Positions 16,599-26,294 are shown, counted from the stretch's first letter. The stretch: 64,000 nucleotides of DNA from Desulfatibacillum aliphaticivorans DSM 15576 (GCF_000429905.1 NZ_AUCT01000003.1:62001-126000); one strand, 5' to 3'. Notes: a model not told the origin generated them from the sequence alone. Made by a program: numbers and translations.

Positions 16599-19000
16599 CC
16601 TCGCTGTTTATGGGCGGAAAAGCGCAGGAAGCAAAGGAAGTCACCTCCCTGAAAAAGGAAAGCAGCCGGTACGCCATCCTGTTTGTTGATGACGAGCCTC
16701 ATGTTTTAAAGGCCATGAGGAGGATATTCCGGAAGGAGAACTACCGTTTATTGACCGCCGAGTCCGCGGAGGAGGCCCTTGAAACGCTTAGGGCGGCCAG
16801 GGTGCACGTGATCGTCTCGGACCATCGCATGCCGGGCATGCAGGGCGCTGACCTGCTGCGCAAGGTCAAGGAGCTTTATCCCCAAACCATCCGGATCATG
16901 CTCACCGGGCATGCGGACGTAAACGCCATTATGGGGGCTATCAACGAAGGCGCGGTCTACAAGTTCATCACCAAACCCTGGAACGACGACGATCTGCGCA
17001 TCACCGTGGGCCTGGCCCTGGAGCAGTACGACCTGATTAAGGAAAACGTCTATTTAAAAAATCGCCAGAAAGAACAGACCAAGAAAATCAAGACCCTCAC
17101 CAAATGCTTTAGCGCCAACCGCAGCCAAATCGGACGGATGCTGGTGAAGCGCAACCTGTTGACCAAGGAGGACTTGGAAAAGGCCCAGCAGGTCCAGGCC
17201 AGGAGCGACAAAATCCTGCCTGCCATATTGACGGAAATGAAGCTGGCGGACGAAAAAACCATCATGGAGGTCATGGAGGAGGAGCTTAAGATCAACCGGG
17301 TGAATCCCGCCGAATTCACGGCTTCGGCGCCGCTGGCCTCGCTCATTCCCTCGGAAATTTGCGAAAAGCATTTACTCGTCCCCCTAAAGAGAATGGACGG
17401 CCAGCTTGTGACGGCCATGGCCGACCCCACGGATTTGGTGAAGATCGACGAACTCCGTTTTTTAACAGGCATGCCGATCAAGCCCGCTCTGGCGACGCAC
17501 GAGGATATCAGGAAAAAAGTGCAGGAGTTGTATGGGGGCGAATCGGCCCTCAACTCCGTGATATCGGAAATCGAATTGATGGATCCCACGGAAACCATTG
17601 AAATCATCCTGGAGGAGGATGAAGTGGTGGACGTGGACGAGCTATTGAAAAGCAAGGATCAGCCCCCGGCCATCCGCATCGTCAACTCCATTATTTCGGA
17701 CGCCCTGCGCCACGGCGCTTCGGACGTGCACATCGAGCCCAAGACCAAATATTTGATGGTAAGATACCGGATCGATGATCTGCTGCAGGAAAAAATCCGC
17801 ATTCCCATGGCCATGCATCCGCCCATTGTGTCCCGGATCAAGGTCATGAGCGAATTGGACATCACCGAACGCCGCAAGCCCCAGGACGGCCGGGTGACGG
17901 TCAAAGCCTCCACCAAGACCGTGGACATGCGGATTTCCAGTCTGCCCACGGTGAACGGGGAAAAAATCGTCCTGCGCATATTGGATAAAAACGCCGCAAG
18001 CCAGGAATTGGAGGATTTGGGGCTCACCTCCATGGACATGGAGAAAATCCTGCGCTTCATCCGCCAGCCCCAAGGCATGGTCCTGGCCACCGGCCCCACG
18101 GGCAGCGGCAAAACCAGCACCTTGTACGCCATGCTTAGGAGGGGGGCGTCCATAACCAAGAACTTCACCACCATCGAAGATCCCGTGGAATATCACATGG
18201 GCATGGCCGAACAGGTGAACGTGCGGGAGAAAATCGGCCTGGACTTTCCCACCATCCTCCGGTCCATCCTGCGCCAGGATCCCAACGTGATCATGCTGGG
18301 TGAAATCCGGGACTTCCAGACCGCCGAGGTGGCCTTTCACGCCGCCCTGACCGGGCATCTGGTTTTAAGCACGCTGCACACAAACGGCAGCATCGCCTCC
18401 ATTATCCGGCTTCGGGACATGGGCATTAAATCCTATGTTATGAGCGAGGCCCTGACCGGAATCATCGCCCAACGCCTTTTACGGAGGATTTGCCCCCATT
18501 GCATGGAAGACTCCCAAGTGGATGCGGAGGTGCTGAAAGCCCTGAGGTTGGATCCCGACCGCCTGGACTTCACCCCCAAAAAAGGCCGGGGCTGCCCCCA
18601 ATGCAATGGCGGCGGATACAAAGGCCGCATAGGCGTGTATGAAGTGCTGGAGTTCGACTCCGAATTCCGACGCATGGTCCACAGCGGCGCCTCGGACGCC
18701 GAACTCATGAGAGCCGCCAGCCAGGCCAACATGAAAACCATCCTGGAAGACTCCATGGACAAAGTGCGCGCCGGAATCTCCACCTGCGAAGAGGTTCTGC
18801 GGGTTTTGGGGCCTCAAAACACCCTGGAAATCCTTTGCCCGGCCTGCAATCACACCATGGCCCAGCGATTCAATTACTGCCCTCACTGCGCCGCAGCCCT
18901 GGTGTTGCGCTGCCGCTCGTGCCATTCCTTTTTGGAGGAAAGTTGGAAAATCTGCCCCCATTGCGGCGCCCAAAGCCCCCTTGTGGATAAGGAAGGATAG
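16586..19000 (+). CDS. Receiver-PilB/GspE ATPase-zinc ribbon fusion protein
   Basis: The 804-residue product is a multi-domain fusion. An N-terminal receiver comes first (LFVDDEPH, Asp79 in VSDHRMPGMQG, Thr107, Lys130 in ITKPWN). A MshEN-type GspE N-terminal domain follows (RMLVKRNLLTKEDLEKA). A full secretion/pilus ATPase has Walker A GPTGSGKTS near residue 503, IEDPVE, Walker B VIMLGEIRD and HTNGS. The usual CxxC pairs are present (ICPHC, GCPQC). A C-terminal double zinc ribbon (CPACN, CPHC, CRSC, CPHC) ends the protein. So the PilB-type motor appears to be directly phosphorylation-controlled. GAGGA precedes ATG 16586. It ends the MglA/kinase operon. No pilin or platform protein is adjacent. 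Confidence 0.92.
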   Translation: MPKLASLFMGGKAQEAKEVTSLKKESSRYAILFVDDEPHVLKAMRRIFRKENYRLLTAESAEEALETLRAARVHVIVSDHRMPGMQGADLLRKVKELYPQTIRIMLTGHADVNAIMGAINEGAVYKFITKPWNDDDLRITVGLALEQYDLIKENVYLKNRQKEQTKKIKTLTKCFSANRSQIGRMLVKRNLLTKEDLEKAQQVQARSDKILPAILTEMKLADEKTIMEVMEEELKINRVNPAEFTASAPLASLIPSEICEKHLLVPLKRMDGQLVTAMADPTDLVKIDELRFLTGMPIKPALATHEDIRKKVQELYGGESALNSVISEIELMDPTETIEIILEEDEVVDVDELLKSKDQPPAIRIVNSIISDALRHGASDVHIEPKTKYLMVRYRIDDLLQEKIRIPMAMHPPIVSRIKVMSELDITERRKPQDGRVTVKASTKTVDMRISSLPTVNGEKIVLRILDKNAASQELEDLGLTSMDMEKILRFIRQPQGMVLATGPTGSGKTSTLYAMLRRGASITKNFTTIEDPVEYHMGMAEQVNVREKIGLDFPTILRSILRQDPNVIMLGEIRDFQTAEVAFHAALTGHLVLSTLHTNGSIASIIRLRDMGIKSYVMSEALTGIIAQRLLRRICPHCMEDSQVDAEVLKALRLDPDRLDFTPKKGRGCPQCNGGGYKGRIGVYEVLEFDSEFRRMVHSGASDAELMRAASQANMKTILEDSMDKVRAGISTCEEVLRVLGPQNTLEILCPACNHTMAQRFNYCPHCAAALVLRCRSCHSFLEESWKICPHCGAQSPLVDKEG

Positions 19001-19099
19001 CTTTTTGGGGAAGAAATCAATAGCGAGAAAAATCATTGTGGCTGCGGGCGTCCTCATCCGTTACGGTTTTTGGCCGCCTTCCGGAAACAAGGAATAGAA

Positions 19100-19450
19100 T
19101 TGATTTCAAATAGTTCGATATGCATTCCCACGCAAAGCATGGGAACGAGCAGACGGCCCAGATAAGGTTGCAAACACACCGTCGCGGCGCTCCTGCGTGA
19201 ACGTCGATATTTTTTGGGCGGTCCAGGCATTGTAGTCTGATGCCTGGGTTGCTTTAGCAACACAAGGTGCGGCCGGGTTGGGTTATTGAAATCGGGGTGG
19301 GTCGGCGGGCGGATGGCGTTGACTGAACTTTAATTTTATTGGTTTTTGGATAGGATATCCATCACCTGGAGCCGGTTGGTTCCTTCCAACAACAAGCTCG
19401 CACCTTCTGCTTGCGCGCCCAGGCAAGATACTGCGTTGCTTGTGGCAGGC
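19100..19450. repeat. Mosaic of dispersed palindromic repeats, cluster 2
   Basis: The gap 19001-19706 contains no gene I can support. A tail hairpin (TGCATTCCCACGCAAAGC then ATGGGAACGAG) is at 19100-19149 on the plus strand. A main unit (GGTCCAGGCA stem, then ACACAAGGTGCGGCC) is at 19216-19275, ending in GGGTCGGCGGGCGGA. A second main unit on the minus strand is at 19396-19450. From 19500 to 19706 the DNA is A+T-rich and probably carries the promoter of the next gene. Confidence 0.75.
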
Positions 19451-19706
19451 CTCCCGCGACGATATGCGGTCAATCCGCCGCCTCTGTTCGCTATCCCCGC
19501 GAAGGGGTTTTGGCGGGATGATGGCGGCGATTTGTACAAATTGTAAAGCAATCCTACACCATTCCCCATAACCCCATCTACCCAAATAAGCAATATATTC
19601 ATAAATATAGAATGTTACACAAAATACCTCCTCTGGCGCCCATATTGCCGTTATGCCTACTGGGAGACAACCACAAAAATCAGCCTGTTGGACAAAGGAG
19701 ACTTTT

Positions 19707-21059
19707 ATGGATTGCAATATAGTTATTGTTGGGGGAGGTCCGGCCGGAGTCATAACAGCCCTGACGGCGAAAAGCGTATACCCGGAAAAAAGTGTGTACA
19801 TTATCAAGGAAATCGCAGACGGCGTAATCCCCTGCTCCATTCCATATATGATCTACACTCTGGCGGACCCGGCCCAAAGCATCCTGGGAAACAAGCCTTT
19901 GGAAGACGCAGGCGTGAAAATTATCGTGGATAAGGCGGAATCCCTGGACACGGCGGCCAGCGTGCTCACCCTGGCTTCAGGCCGAACCATCGACTACGAG
20001 CGGTTGGTGATCGCCACAGGCAGTTCTCCCGTGGTCCCGCCTATTCCGGGCGTAGAACTGCCCGGGGTGTTCAGCATTACCAAAAGCCTTTCGGCCATAA
20101 GCCTGTTGCGGGAAAAAGCCAGGGCAGCCAAACGGGTGGTTATTCTGGGAGGCGGGTTTATCGGCGCGGAGTTCGCTGACGAATTGACGCGCAACCCGGA
20201 CGCGGAAGTGCACATTGTGGAAATATTGCCCAGACTCTTGTCCCAGGACTTTGACGACGAGTTCTGCGACGCCGCAACGGCGGAGCTTGCCGGAACGGGC
20301 GTGCAAGTTCATACAGGCAGACGGGCCATATCAATAGGCGGCGAGGACAAGGTGAAAAGGGTGGAACTGGACGACGGAACGTCCCTTCAAGCAGACATCG
20401 TGATTATCGGCGTGGGCGGCAGGCCCAATGCCGAACTTGCTGCGAAGGCCGGGCTGACCGTCACCGAAAAAGGCTCCATTTGGGTGGATTCTTATATGCG
20501 CACCACGGTGAAATCCGTATTCGCGGTGGGCGACTGCGCCTTAAAGCGGGATTTTTTCACCAGAGAGGAAGCCCCCGTCTGGCTGGCCTCCACAGCAACA
20601 TCTGAAGCCAGAATAGCAGGAACCAACCTGTACGGCATTCGGGTGCTCAGACAGATCCAAGGAACCGTGTCCGCCTTTTCCACCAAAATAGGAGGCCTTT
20701 GCCTGGCCAGCGCAGGCATGACGCGCAGGATGTGCGAGGAGGAAGGATTCCGCATTGTCACCGGCGAGGCCATGGCGCCGGACCGGCATCCTGGATTTTT
20801 ACCCGGCGCCTCGCCCATGAGGGTTAAGCTGATTTTCGCCAACCGAAGCGGAGCCTTGCTGGGAGGACAGATTTCCGGCGGGCCTTCGGTTGGGGAGTTG
20901 ATCAACGCCATATCCATCGGCATTCAAATGCAGTTGAACGTGCGGCAGTTGGATATGATGCAGATCGCCACCCATCCCCTATTGACCTCGGCGCCCACGG
21001 TGCATCCGCTGATTAATGCGGCCCATAACGCCCTGGCCAAATTGAGGCTGCAGAAGTAG
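19707..21059 (+). CDS. NAD(P)H-dependent FAD oxidoreductase, CoA-disulfide reductase/NADH oxidase type
   Basis: The 450-residue product has the single-cysteine pyridine-nucleotide-disulfide oxidoreductase fold: FAD site IVIVGGGPAGV, redox cysteine in VIPCSIPYMIY (the CxxPY pattern of CoA-disulfide reductases and NADH oxidases), ATGSSP, NAD site VVILGGGFIGAEF, and AVGDCA. It would use NAD(P)H to reduce a disulfide, persulfide, oxygen or peroxide; the substrate cannot be told from sequence. Start ATG 19707 follows AAAGGAG; an upstream ATG at 19653 lacks one. It converges with the dienoyl-CoA reductase-type gene and shares its terminator. The C-terminal dimer domain (GEAMAPDRHPGF, MMQIATHPLLTSAPT) is present. 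Confidence 0.88.
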   Translation: MDCNIVIVGGGPAGVITALTAKSVYPEKSVYIIKEIADGVIPCSIPYMIYTLADPAQSILGNKPLEDAGVKIIVDKAESLDTAASVLTLASGRTIDYERLVIATGSSPVVPPIPGVELPGVFSITKSLSAISLLREKARAAKRVVILGGGFIGAEFADELTRNPDAEVHIVEILPRLLSQDFDDEFCDAATAELAGTGVQVHTGRRAISIGGEDKVKRVELDDGTSLQADIVIIGVGGRPNAELAAKAGLTVTEKGSIWVDSYMRTTVKSVFAVGDCALKRDFFTREEAPVWLASTATSEARIAGTNLYGIRVLRQIQGTVSAFSTKIGGLCLASAGMTRRMCEEEGFRIVTGEAMAPDRHPGFLPGASPMRVKLIFANRSGALLGGQISGGPSVGELINAISIGIQMQLNVRQLDMMQIATHPLLTSAPTVHPLINAAHNALAKLRLQK

Positions 21060-21066
21060 AAAAAAA

Positions 21067-21097
21067 TCGGGCGAACGGAGTTGATCCGTTCGCCCGA
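21067..21097. terminator. Bidirectional intrinsic terminator
   Basis: Perfect 13-bp arms TCGGGCGAACGGA (21067-21079) and complement (21085-21097). T runs flank both sides (TTTTTT on the minus strand, AATTTTT on the plus strand), so it can end both convergent transcripts. Confidence 0.88.
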
Positions 21098-21125
21098 CAT
21101 AATTTTTGGTTGGTTTAGGAATGAG

Positions 21126-23048
21126 TTAGAGCGCCCAGGCGGCCTTGGCGCCTTCGTCCGTGGCTTCGATAATGCGGCGCACCTGAACGGCGTCGCCCAC
21201 CACAGTATGCTGGATTCCCAAATTCATGAGGGCTTCCTTCAGATCTTCGCGCGGCTTCATGCCCGCGGCCAGAACCACCTGATCCACGCCTTCCAGAACG
21301 TCTTCCTTGTCGTCAAAGCGCAGGGTCACCTTGTCTCCGTCCACGGCGGCCAGGACCGCGCCGAACAGGAACATGACGTTGGCTTCGCGCATGCGTTTAT
21401 GCAACTGGTATCCGTGGCCGGTGATCTTGAGGACCGGAGATTGCTTGAGCATTTCCAGCAAGGTGACCTTGCAGCCCTTTTGGACCAGGAAGTCGGCGGT
21501 TTCCATGCCGATGAGGCCGGCGCCCACGATGATCGCGTTTTTGCCGGCCGGGACTTCCTGATTCAGCACCTGCCATGCGTCGCAAACGCTGGGCTGATCC
21601 TGCCCCTGGAAATCGGGCATGATCTTTTTTCCGCCGATGGCCAGGATTACGGCTTGGGGCTTGCCTTCCTTGATCATATCCTCGGTGACCGTCACGCCGG
21701 TTTGAATGTCCACGCCCGCTTTTTTCACCTGGGCCGCCAGCCAGTCGATCCATTGTCCGTAGACTTCCTTATGCGGCGCCTGGCGGGCGAACTGAATCTG
21801 GCCGCCAAGATGGTTGGATTGCTCAAACAGACTGACCTTGTGGCCGAGTTTGGCGGCCTCGTAAGCCGCCGTAAGCCCGGCGGGGCCGGCGCCCACCACC
21901 CAGACATTCTTGGGATTTTCCGCGGGGCCTTTGGGAACCAGGGTTTCCTGGCCGGTTTCCGGGTTGATGGCGCAACGGACGCTGGAGCCCATTTCCAGGA
22001 TCAGACGCTCAATGCAGCCCTGGTTGCAGGCCAGGCAGGTGCGGATGTCTTCATAGCGGCCTTCCTGAGCCTTTATCAGGAAATCCGGGTCGGCCAGGAC
22101 CTGGCGGCCGAAGGCGATCATGTCCGCGTCGCCATTGGCGATGGCTTTGTCCGCCTCCCGGGGATCGGTGTAACGGCCCACGCCGATGACCGGAATATCC
22201 ACGGCCTCTTTGATTTTCTTGGCGCGCCAGATGTTCCAGCCGGCTTCGTATTCCACGGGCGCGCTGGTGATGCCGCCGGGGCTGCCGTGGGTTCCCACGG
22301 AGGCATGGAGCACGTCGACTCCGGCGCCAATAAGCTCAGGCAGTATGGTAAGGACCTCATCCACGGTGTAGCCGTGCTTGATGTATTCTTCGGCGGAAAT
22401 CCTGAGCAGGACGGGATAGTCGTCCCCTACCCTTTTCCGCACTTCCTCCACCACTTCAATGACGAACCGGGCGCGGTTCTTGAAATCCCCGCCGTATTCG
22501 TCCGTGCGCTGATTGGCGTGGACCGACATAAACTGGGTCAGCAGATATCCATGAGCTCCGTGAATTTCCACGGCGTCGGCGCCCGCGGCCTGGGCGCGCA
22601 CCGCGGCGTCGCCAAAGGCGCTGATGATCATTTTAATGTCGTCCTTGGTCATTTCCTTGGGGGGCTGGCCGTAGACGAAGCTGGGAATGGCGGAGGGCCC
22701 CAGAGCCTTGCCCTTTTGCAACTGGAAAGGCGCTTCGCGTCCGGCGTGATGCAACTGCAGGGCGGCCTTGCTGCCAGCCGAATGAATCGCGTCAACCATT
22801 TGAGTCAATCCGGGGATGTATTTGTCGTCAAAAATGCCCAGGCCCACGCAACCGGACGGATGAACCCCCACGATCTCCGTAATCACCAGGCCCACGCCCG
22901 TTTCCGCGCGGCGTTTGATATAGGCCAGGTTCTTTTCGGTGACGGTTCCGTTGGGGTTTCCCAAATTGGTGCCCATGGGAGGGATGACGCACCGATTTTT
23001 CAATTCCAGGTTGCGGATTTTTATAGGGGACATCAAATGGTCTAACAT
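21126..23048 (-). CDS. NADH:flavin oxidoreductase / 2,4-dienoyl-CoA reductase family protein
   Basis: The 640-residue product is a full-length Old-Yellow-Enzyme-type iron-sulfur flavoprotein. An N-terminal FMN barrel (PIKIRNLELKNRCVIPPMGT, EIHGAHGYLLTQFMS) is followed by a 4Fe-4S site (CLACNQGC plus later Cys in VRCAINP) and an FAD/NAD module (VVGAGPAGLTAAYEAA, IIVGAGLIGMETADFL). Members include 2,4-dienoyl-CoA reductase, enoate reductases and bile-acid BaiCD-type enzymes; they reduce activated C=C bonds with NAD(P)H in the cytoplasm. In this metabolic setting an acyl-CoA substrate is plausible but not shown. AAAAGGAG precedes the ATG. The upstream region has a palindromic operator-like site. 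Confidence 0.9.
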   Translation of the reverse strand: MLDHLMSPIKIRNLELKNRCVIPPMGTNLGNPNGTVTEKNLAYIKRRAETGVGLVITEIVGVHPSGCVGLGIFDDKYIPGLTQMVDAIHSAGSKAALQLHHAGREAPFQLQKGKALGPSAIPSFVYGQPPKEMTKDDIKMIISAFGDAAVRAQAAGADAVEIHGAHGYLLTQFMSVHANQRTDEYGGDFKNRARFVIEVVEEVRKRVGDDYPVLLRISAEEYIKHGYTVDEVLTILPELIGAGVDVLHASVGTHGSPGGITSAPVEYEAGWNIWRAKKIKEAVDIPVIGVGRYTDPREADKAIANGDADMIAFGRQVLADPDFLIKAQEGRYEDIRTCLACNQGCIERLILEMGSSVRCAINPETGQETLVPKGPAENPKNVWVVGAGPAGLTAAYEAAKLGHKVSLFEQSNHLGGQIQFARQAPHKEVYGQWIDWLAAQVKKAGVDIQTGVTVTEDMIKEGKPQAVILAIGGKKIMPDFQGQDQPSVCDAWQVLNQEVPAGKNAIIVGAGLIGMETADFLVQKGCKVTLLEMLKQSPVLKITGHGYQLHKRMREANVMFLFGAVLAAVDGDKVTLRFDDKEDVLEGVDQVVLAAGMKPREDLKEALMNLGIQHTVVGDAVQVRRIIEATDEGAKAAWAL

Positions 23049-23148
23049 GGAGCCTTCTCCTTTTTATCGGTGTGGGTACGGATCTAATCCAAGAAACAGG
23101 CCTTGGGAATAAATGCGGTTGAATGCATTTACGCGGCCGATCTTTTTT

Positions 23149-23164
23149 TCGAGCGAGTGCTCGA
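23149..23164. promoter_or_regulatory. Operator-like palindrome upstream of the dienoyl-CoA reductase-type gene
   Basis: TCGAGC-GAGT-GCTCGA, a perfect 6-bp inverted repeat, lies 101 bases before the start codon at 23048 in an otherwise gene-free stretch (23049-23370). Its size and place suit a TetR- or FadR-type repressor site. It is followed by six T on the plus strand, so a short terminator is an alternative, but no plus-strand gene precedes it. Confidence 0.4.
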
Positions 23165-23370
23165 TTTTTTATATTACGGACGGGGGGAACTTTTGTCAAC
23201 GACAATCAGGGCATGGATTTGCCCGGTCATGAATTTTTTTTGGGATTATTCCGTAAAAGCCGCAATCGCTCGCCAGGGAAGACAGGGAAATCAGGTCATG
23301 CCCCCGAATCCCTCCTCTGTGCGGACGCCGCTCTCTTACATCACCGTGGAGGGAGTCGGCGGGAAGGCAA

Positions 23371-25971
23371 TTACCCTGGTTTGGCGGCGTCTAAAACCCG
23401 GCGCACGATTTGCGCCAGTTCGGACCTGACGACGGGCTTCATCAAAAAGGCTTTGATGCCTTTGGCGCCGGCGGCAGCTTCGTTCAGCCTTTCGCTGAAA
23501 CCGGTGGAGATGATGATGGGAATGTCCGGCCTGACGGCGATGACCTCCTCGGCCAGTTGATCGCCCGTCATATTGGGCATGGTCATGTCGCTGATTATGA
23601 GGTCAAAACCATAAGGCATGGTCTGAAAGGCTTCCAGGGCCTCCAAGCTGCTGGTTCGAGCGGTCACCTGGTATCCCAGACGCTGGAGCATTTGGGTTTC
23701 CAAATTGACGATGGGGGCCTCGTCATCGATAAGCAGGATCCGCTCGTTTCCTGTGGGATGCACTTCGTTGGGCGCCTGCGGCTCCGTAATCTCCATTTTT
23801 TCCATCAGGGGCAAATAAACATTGAAGGCGGTTCCCTGGCCGGACTCGCTGTACACCCGGATGTCCCCCTTATGCGCCTTGATGAGGCCGTAGGCGACGG
23901 CCAGGCCCAAGCCGGTCCCTTTTCCCTGCTCCTTGGTGGTGAAGTAGGGTTCAAAAATCCTGTTGATCAAATCCGAAGGCATTCCCGGGCCGTTGTCCGA
24001 AATGGACATGAGGGCGTAGCGGCCAGGGCCTATGGCGGTGTATTCCACGTCCTCTTCGTCTATCAGAATTTCCTTGAGGCGGACGATGATTTTGCCGCCT
24101 GTCTGCTCCACGGCGTGAAAGGCGTTGGTGACGATGTTCATAGCCACCTGATGAATCTGAGTGGGATCGGCCAGGATCATGCCGCAATCCGCCTGGATAT
24201 GCTCCTCCATTTCAATAAACGTGGGGATGGTGGCCCGGGTGAGCTTAAGGACTTCCTTAAGGACCTGCTGGATGCGGACGGGGGACATTTTGTGCTCGGT
24301 CTGGCGGCTGAAAGCCAGAATTTGCTTCACCAGCTCTCCGCCCCGTTTTCCGGACTCAAAGATGACCTGGGCGTTTTCAAATTCCGGGCTGCCTTCGGGA
24401 AGGTCCTCCATGAGAATTTCGGCCATGCCCACAATGGGGAACAGGAGGTTGTTGAAGTCATGGGCGATGCCGCCGGCCAGATGCCCGATGGACTCCATCT
24501 TCTGAGCCTGCCGCAAACGTTCCTCCACCATTTTCCGTTCGCTGATGTCCTGAAAGGTTCCCTTTAGCTTGACGCATTTTCCATCCCGTAAGACCGGCCG
24601 GCCCATGGCCCGCGCCCAAAAGCGTTTGCCGGAGGCGTTGACGCATTGGAGCTCCAGGTCAAAGGGAAGGCCGTTTTCAATCGCTTCATTATAGGCCTTC
24701 TCCAGTTTTTCCCTGTCTCCGGGAAGATAATATTCCAAATGTTCATCCGGCCCGGGCGGGGTTTGCTTTTCGTCCAATTCAATGATCTTATGTACTTCTT
24801 TGGTCCAGGTCGCCTTTCCGGTAGTCAGATCGTGCTCCCACCCGCCGATTTTGGCAATGCTTCCCATTTCGTTGAGCAGTTGCTCCCGGTTTTTTATGGC
24901 TTCCTGGGCCTGCTTCAATTCCGTAATATCGTTCAAAACGCCGATGACGCCGGCCATATAGCCCTGCTTGTCCAAAAAGGCGGCCTTATGGATGCTTACA
25001 TCGCGAAGCTCCCCCCGGGCGTTTTTTAGTTGTTGCTGATACTGCTGGACGCCGCCGCTCTCAAAAAGCTCCACGTCTTTCGCTTCATAGGTCTCGGCGC
25101 TGTCTCCAGGAAAAATTTCATGCACCGATTTACCCACGACATAGTCCCTGGAAAATCCGAAAAACTGCTCCAGAGAGCGGTTGCAGCCCAGATACAGCCC
25201 ATCCCGGCCTTTGTAAAAAATAGGCGCCGGAATGGCGTCCAGCAAGGTTTTTAAAAAGGCTTCATTAGCGCGAAGAGCCTCTTCTGTGCTTATGCGTTCA
25301 CCGATTTCCCGGTTCAGGGATTTATTTTGCTCCTCCAGGCGCCTTGCGATGGGGTAGCTGATTTTTCGAAAAAATGCAGCGCCCACAACGACAAGGCCGA
25401 GCATGGCGCCAAGGATGATCGCCATGGCCCGAATATAAGGCGCCCGGATTTCCGCCATATCAATTTTGGCGACAATGCCCATATTCAGGAATGAAACCGG
25501 CTCGTGGGCGGCAAGGACGGTTTCCCCCCTGTAATCCCTGGCGATGACGGACCCGGACTTGCCGCTCAAAGCCAGTTGCATGGGAACCGCCAACTCGGAT
25601 TTCATACTTACGGGTTTGGGGTTGGTCATATCGAAATGGCGGTGGCTGAGCAAAAAATGGATAACGCCGTCCTGCTTTCTCGCCAAGGTGAACTCGCCGG
25701 TTTCTCCGAAGCCTTTGTAACTGCCGTGGGCGTCCCGTATCTGACTAAGCGTGGCCTCCAGGGAGCCTTTTGGGTAGTTCCTGCTGTATTGGGCGTCAAA
25801 CCGGCCCACCGCTTCAATAAGCCGCGCCTGGCTTTGGGCGGTTTCTACAAGCCGGTTCCGCTCCACTTCGATGGACGTATGGTACAGGATCCAAATGGAT
25901 ACGCCGGTGGCCAGCAGACACACAGACGCCATAATGAGAACTAAAATCAGGAATCTGTTTTGATCTTTCAA
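23371..25971 (-). CDS. Membrane hybrid sensor histidine kinase with two PAS domains and a receiver
   Basis: The product has two membrane segments (ILVLIMASVCLLATGVSIWI near the start and AIILGAMLGLVVVGAAFF) enclosing a periplasmic sensor of roughly 170 residues. Two PAS domains come next (LLDAIPAPIFYKGRDGLYLG; GGWEHDLTTGKATWTKEV with a PAC segment). The kinase core follows: His in GIAHDFNNLL, DNGPGMP, IFEPYFTTKEQGKG. A C-terminal receiver ends it (LLIDDEAP, Asp in IISDMTMPNMTG, FLMKP). I favour TTG 25971 (866 residues) because AGGAG lies seven bases upstream and the first membrane segment starts there; ATG 26094 adds 41 residues but has only a weak AGGA. It is divergent from the REC-SBP-CheW operon and could signal to it. 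Confidence 0.9.
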   Translation of the reverse strand: MKDQNRFLILVLIMASVCLLATGVSIWILYHTSIEVERNRLVETAQSQARLIEAVGRFDAQYSRNYPKGSLEATLSQIRDAHGSYKGFGETGEFTLARKQDGVIHFLLSHRHFDMTNPKPVSMKSELAVPMQLALSGKSGSVIARDYRGETVLAAHEPVSFLNMGIVAKIDMAEIRAPYIRAMAIILGAMLGLVVVGAAFFRKISYPIARRLEEQNKSLNREIGERISTEEALRANEAFLKTLLDAIPAPIFYKGRDGLYLGCNRSLEQFFGFSRDYVVGKSVHEIFPGDSAETYEAKDVELFESGGVQQYQQQLKNARGELRDVSIHKAAFLDKQGYMAGVIGVLNDITELKQAQEAIKNREQLLNEMGSIAKIGGWEHDLTTGKATWTKEVHKIIELDEKQTPPGPDEHLEYYLPGDREKLEKAYNEAIENGLPFDLELQCVNASGKRFWARAMGRPVLRDGKCVKLKGTFQDISERKMVEERLRQAQKMESIGHLAGGIAHDFNNLLFPIVGMAEILMEDLPEGSPEFENAQVIFESGKRGGELVKQILAFSRQTEHKMSPVRIQQVLKEVLKLTRATIPTFIEMEEHIQADCGMILADPTQIHQVAMNIVTNAFHAVEQTGGKIIVRLKEILIDEEDVEYTAIGPGRYALMSISDNGPGMPSDLINRIFEPYFTTKEQGKGTGLGLAVAYGLIKAHKGDIRVYSESGQGTAFNVYLPLMEKMEITEPQAPNEVHPTGNERILLIDDEAPIVNLETQMLQRLGYQVTARTSSLEALEAFQTMPYGFDLIISDMTMPNMTGDQLAEEVIAVRPDIPIIISTGFSERLNEAAAGAKGIKAFLMKPVVRSELAQIVRRVLDAAKPG

Positions 25972-26259
25972 AACAAGTCTCCTAAATGCTCCATCTCCTA
26001 AACATGCATGAATAACCCAGATCCTCAAATCCTGCTTATGAGCTTTTGCAAACGTAAAAAATGATATGGAGCAAAATCCGTTCCAAAACCGCATTGATCC
26101 TGCTTGTGCAAGTCATAGAGACGAGGGAGCTGGGCGCCGCCGCTATTGGCCCCGGCAAAAACCCTGGGAATTTTGCCAAGTCTTTGACGCGGCGCCAAAT
26201 CAATGGCTTCAAAACCTGTTAAACAAGCAGGGAGGCACTGGGGGTTACCAAATAAGCAG

Positions 26260-26291
26260 TTGATATCGATTAATTTATCAGGGGATATCAA
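26260..26291. promoter_or_regulatory. Inverted repeat upstream of the chemotaxis-like operon
   Basis: TTGATATC (26260-26267) and GATATCAA (26284-26291) form a perfect 8-bp inverted repeat with a 16-base A+T-rich spacer, ending just before the sigma54-type promoter. It could bind an activator or repressor. Confidence 0.45.
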
Positions 26292-26294
26292 AAA

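Noticed and set aside
21081..23045. 654-codon plus-strand open frame opposite the dienoyl-CoA reductase-type gene
   Set aside because: Antisense shadow: rich in His, Gly and Asp from the complementary strand of a well-recognised enzyme, and it would run through the shared terminator.
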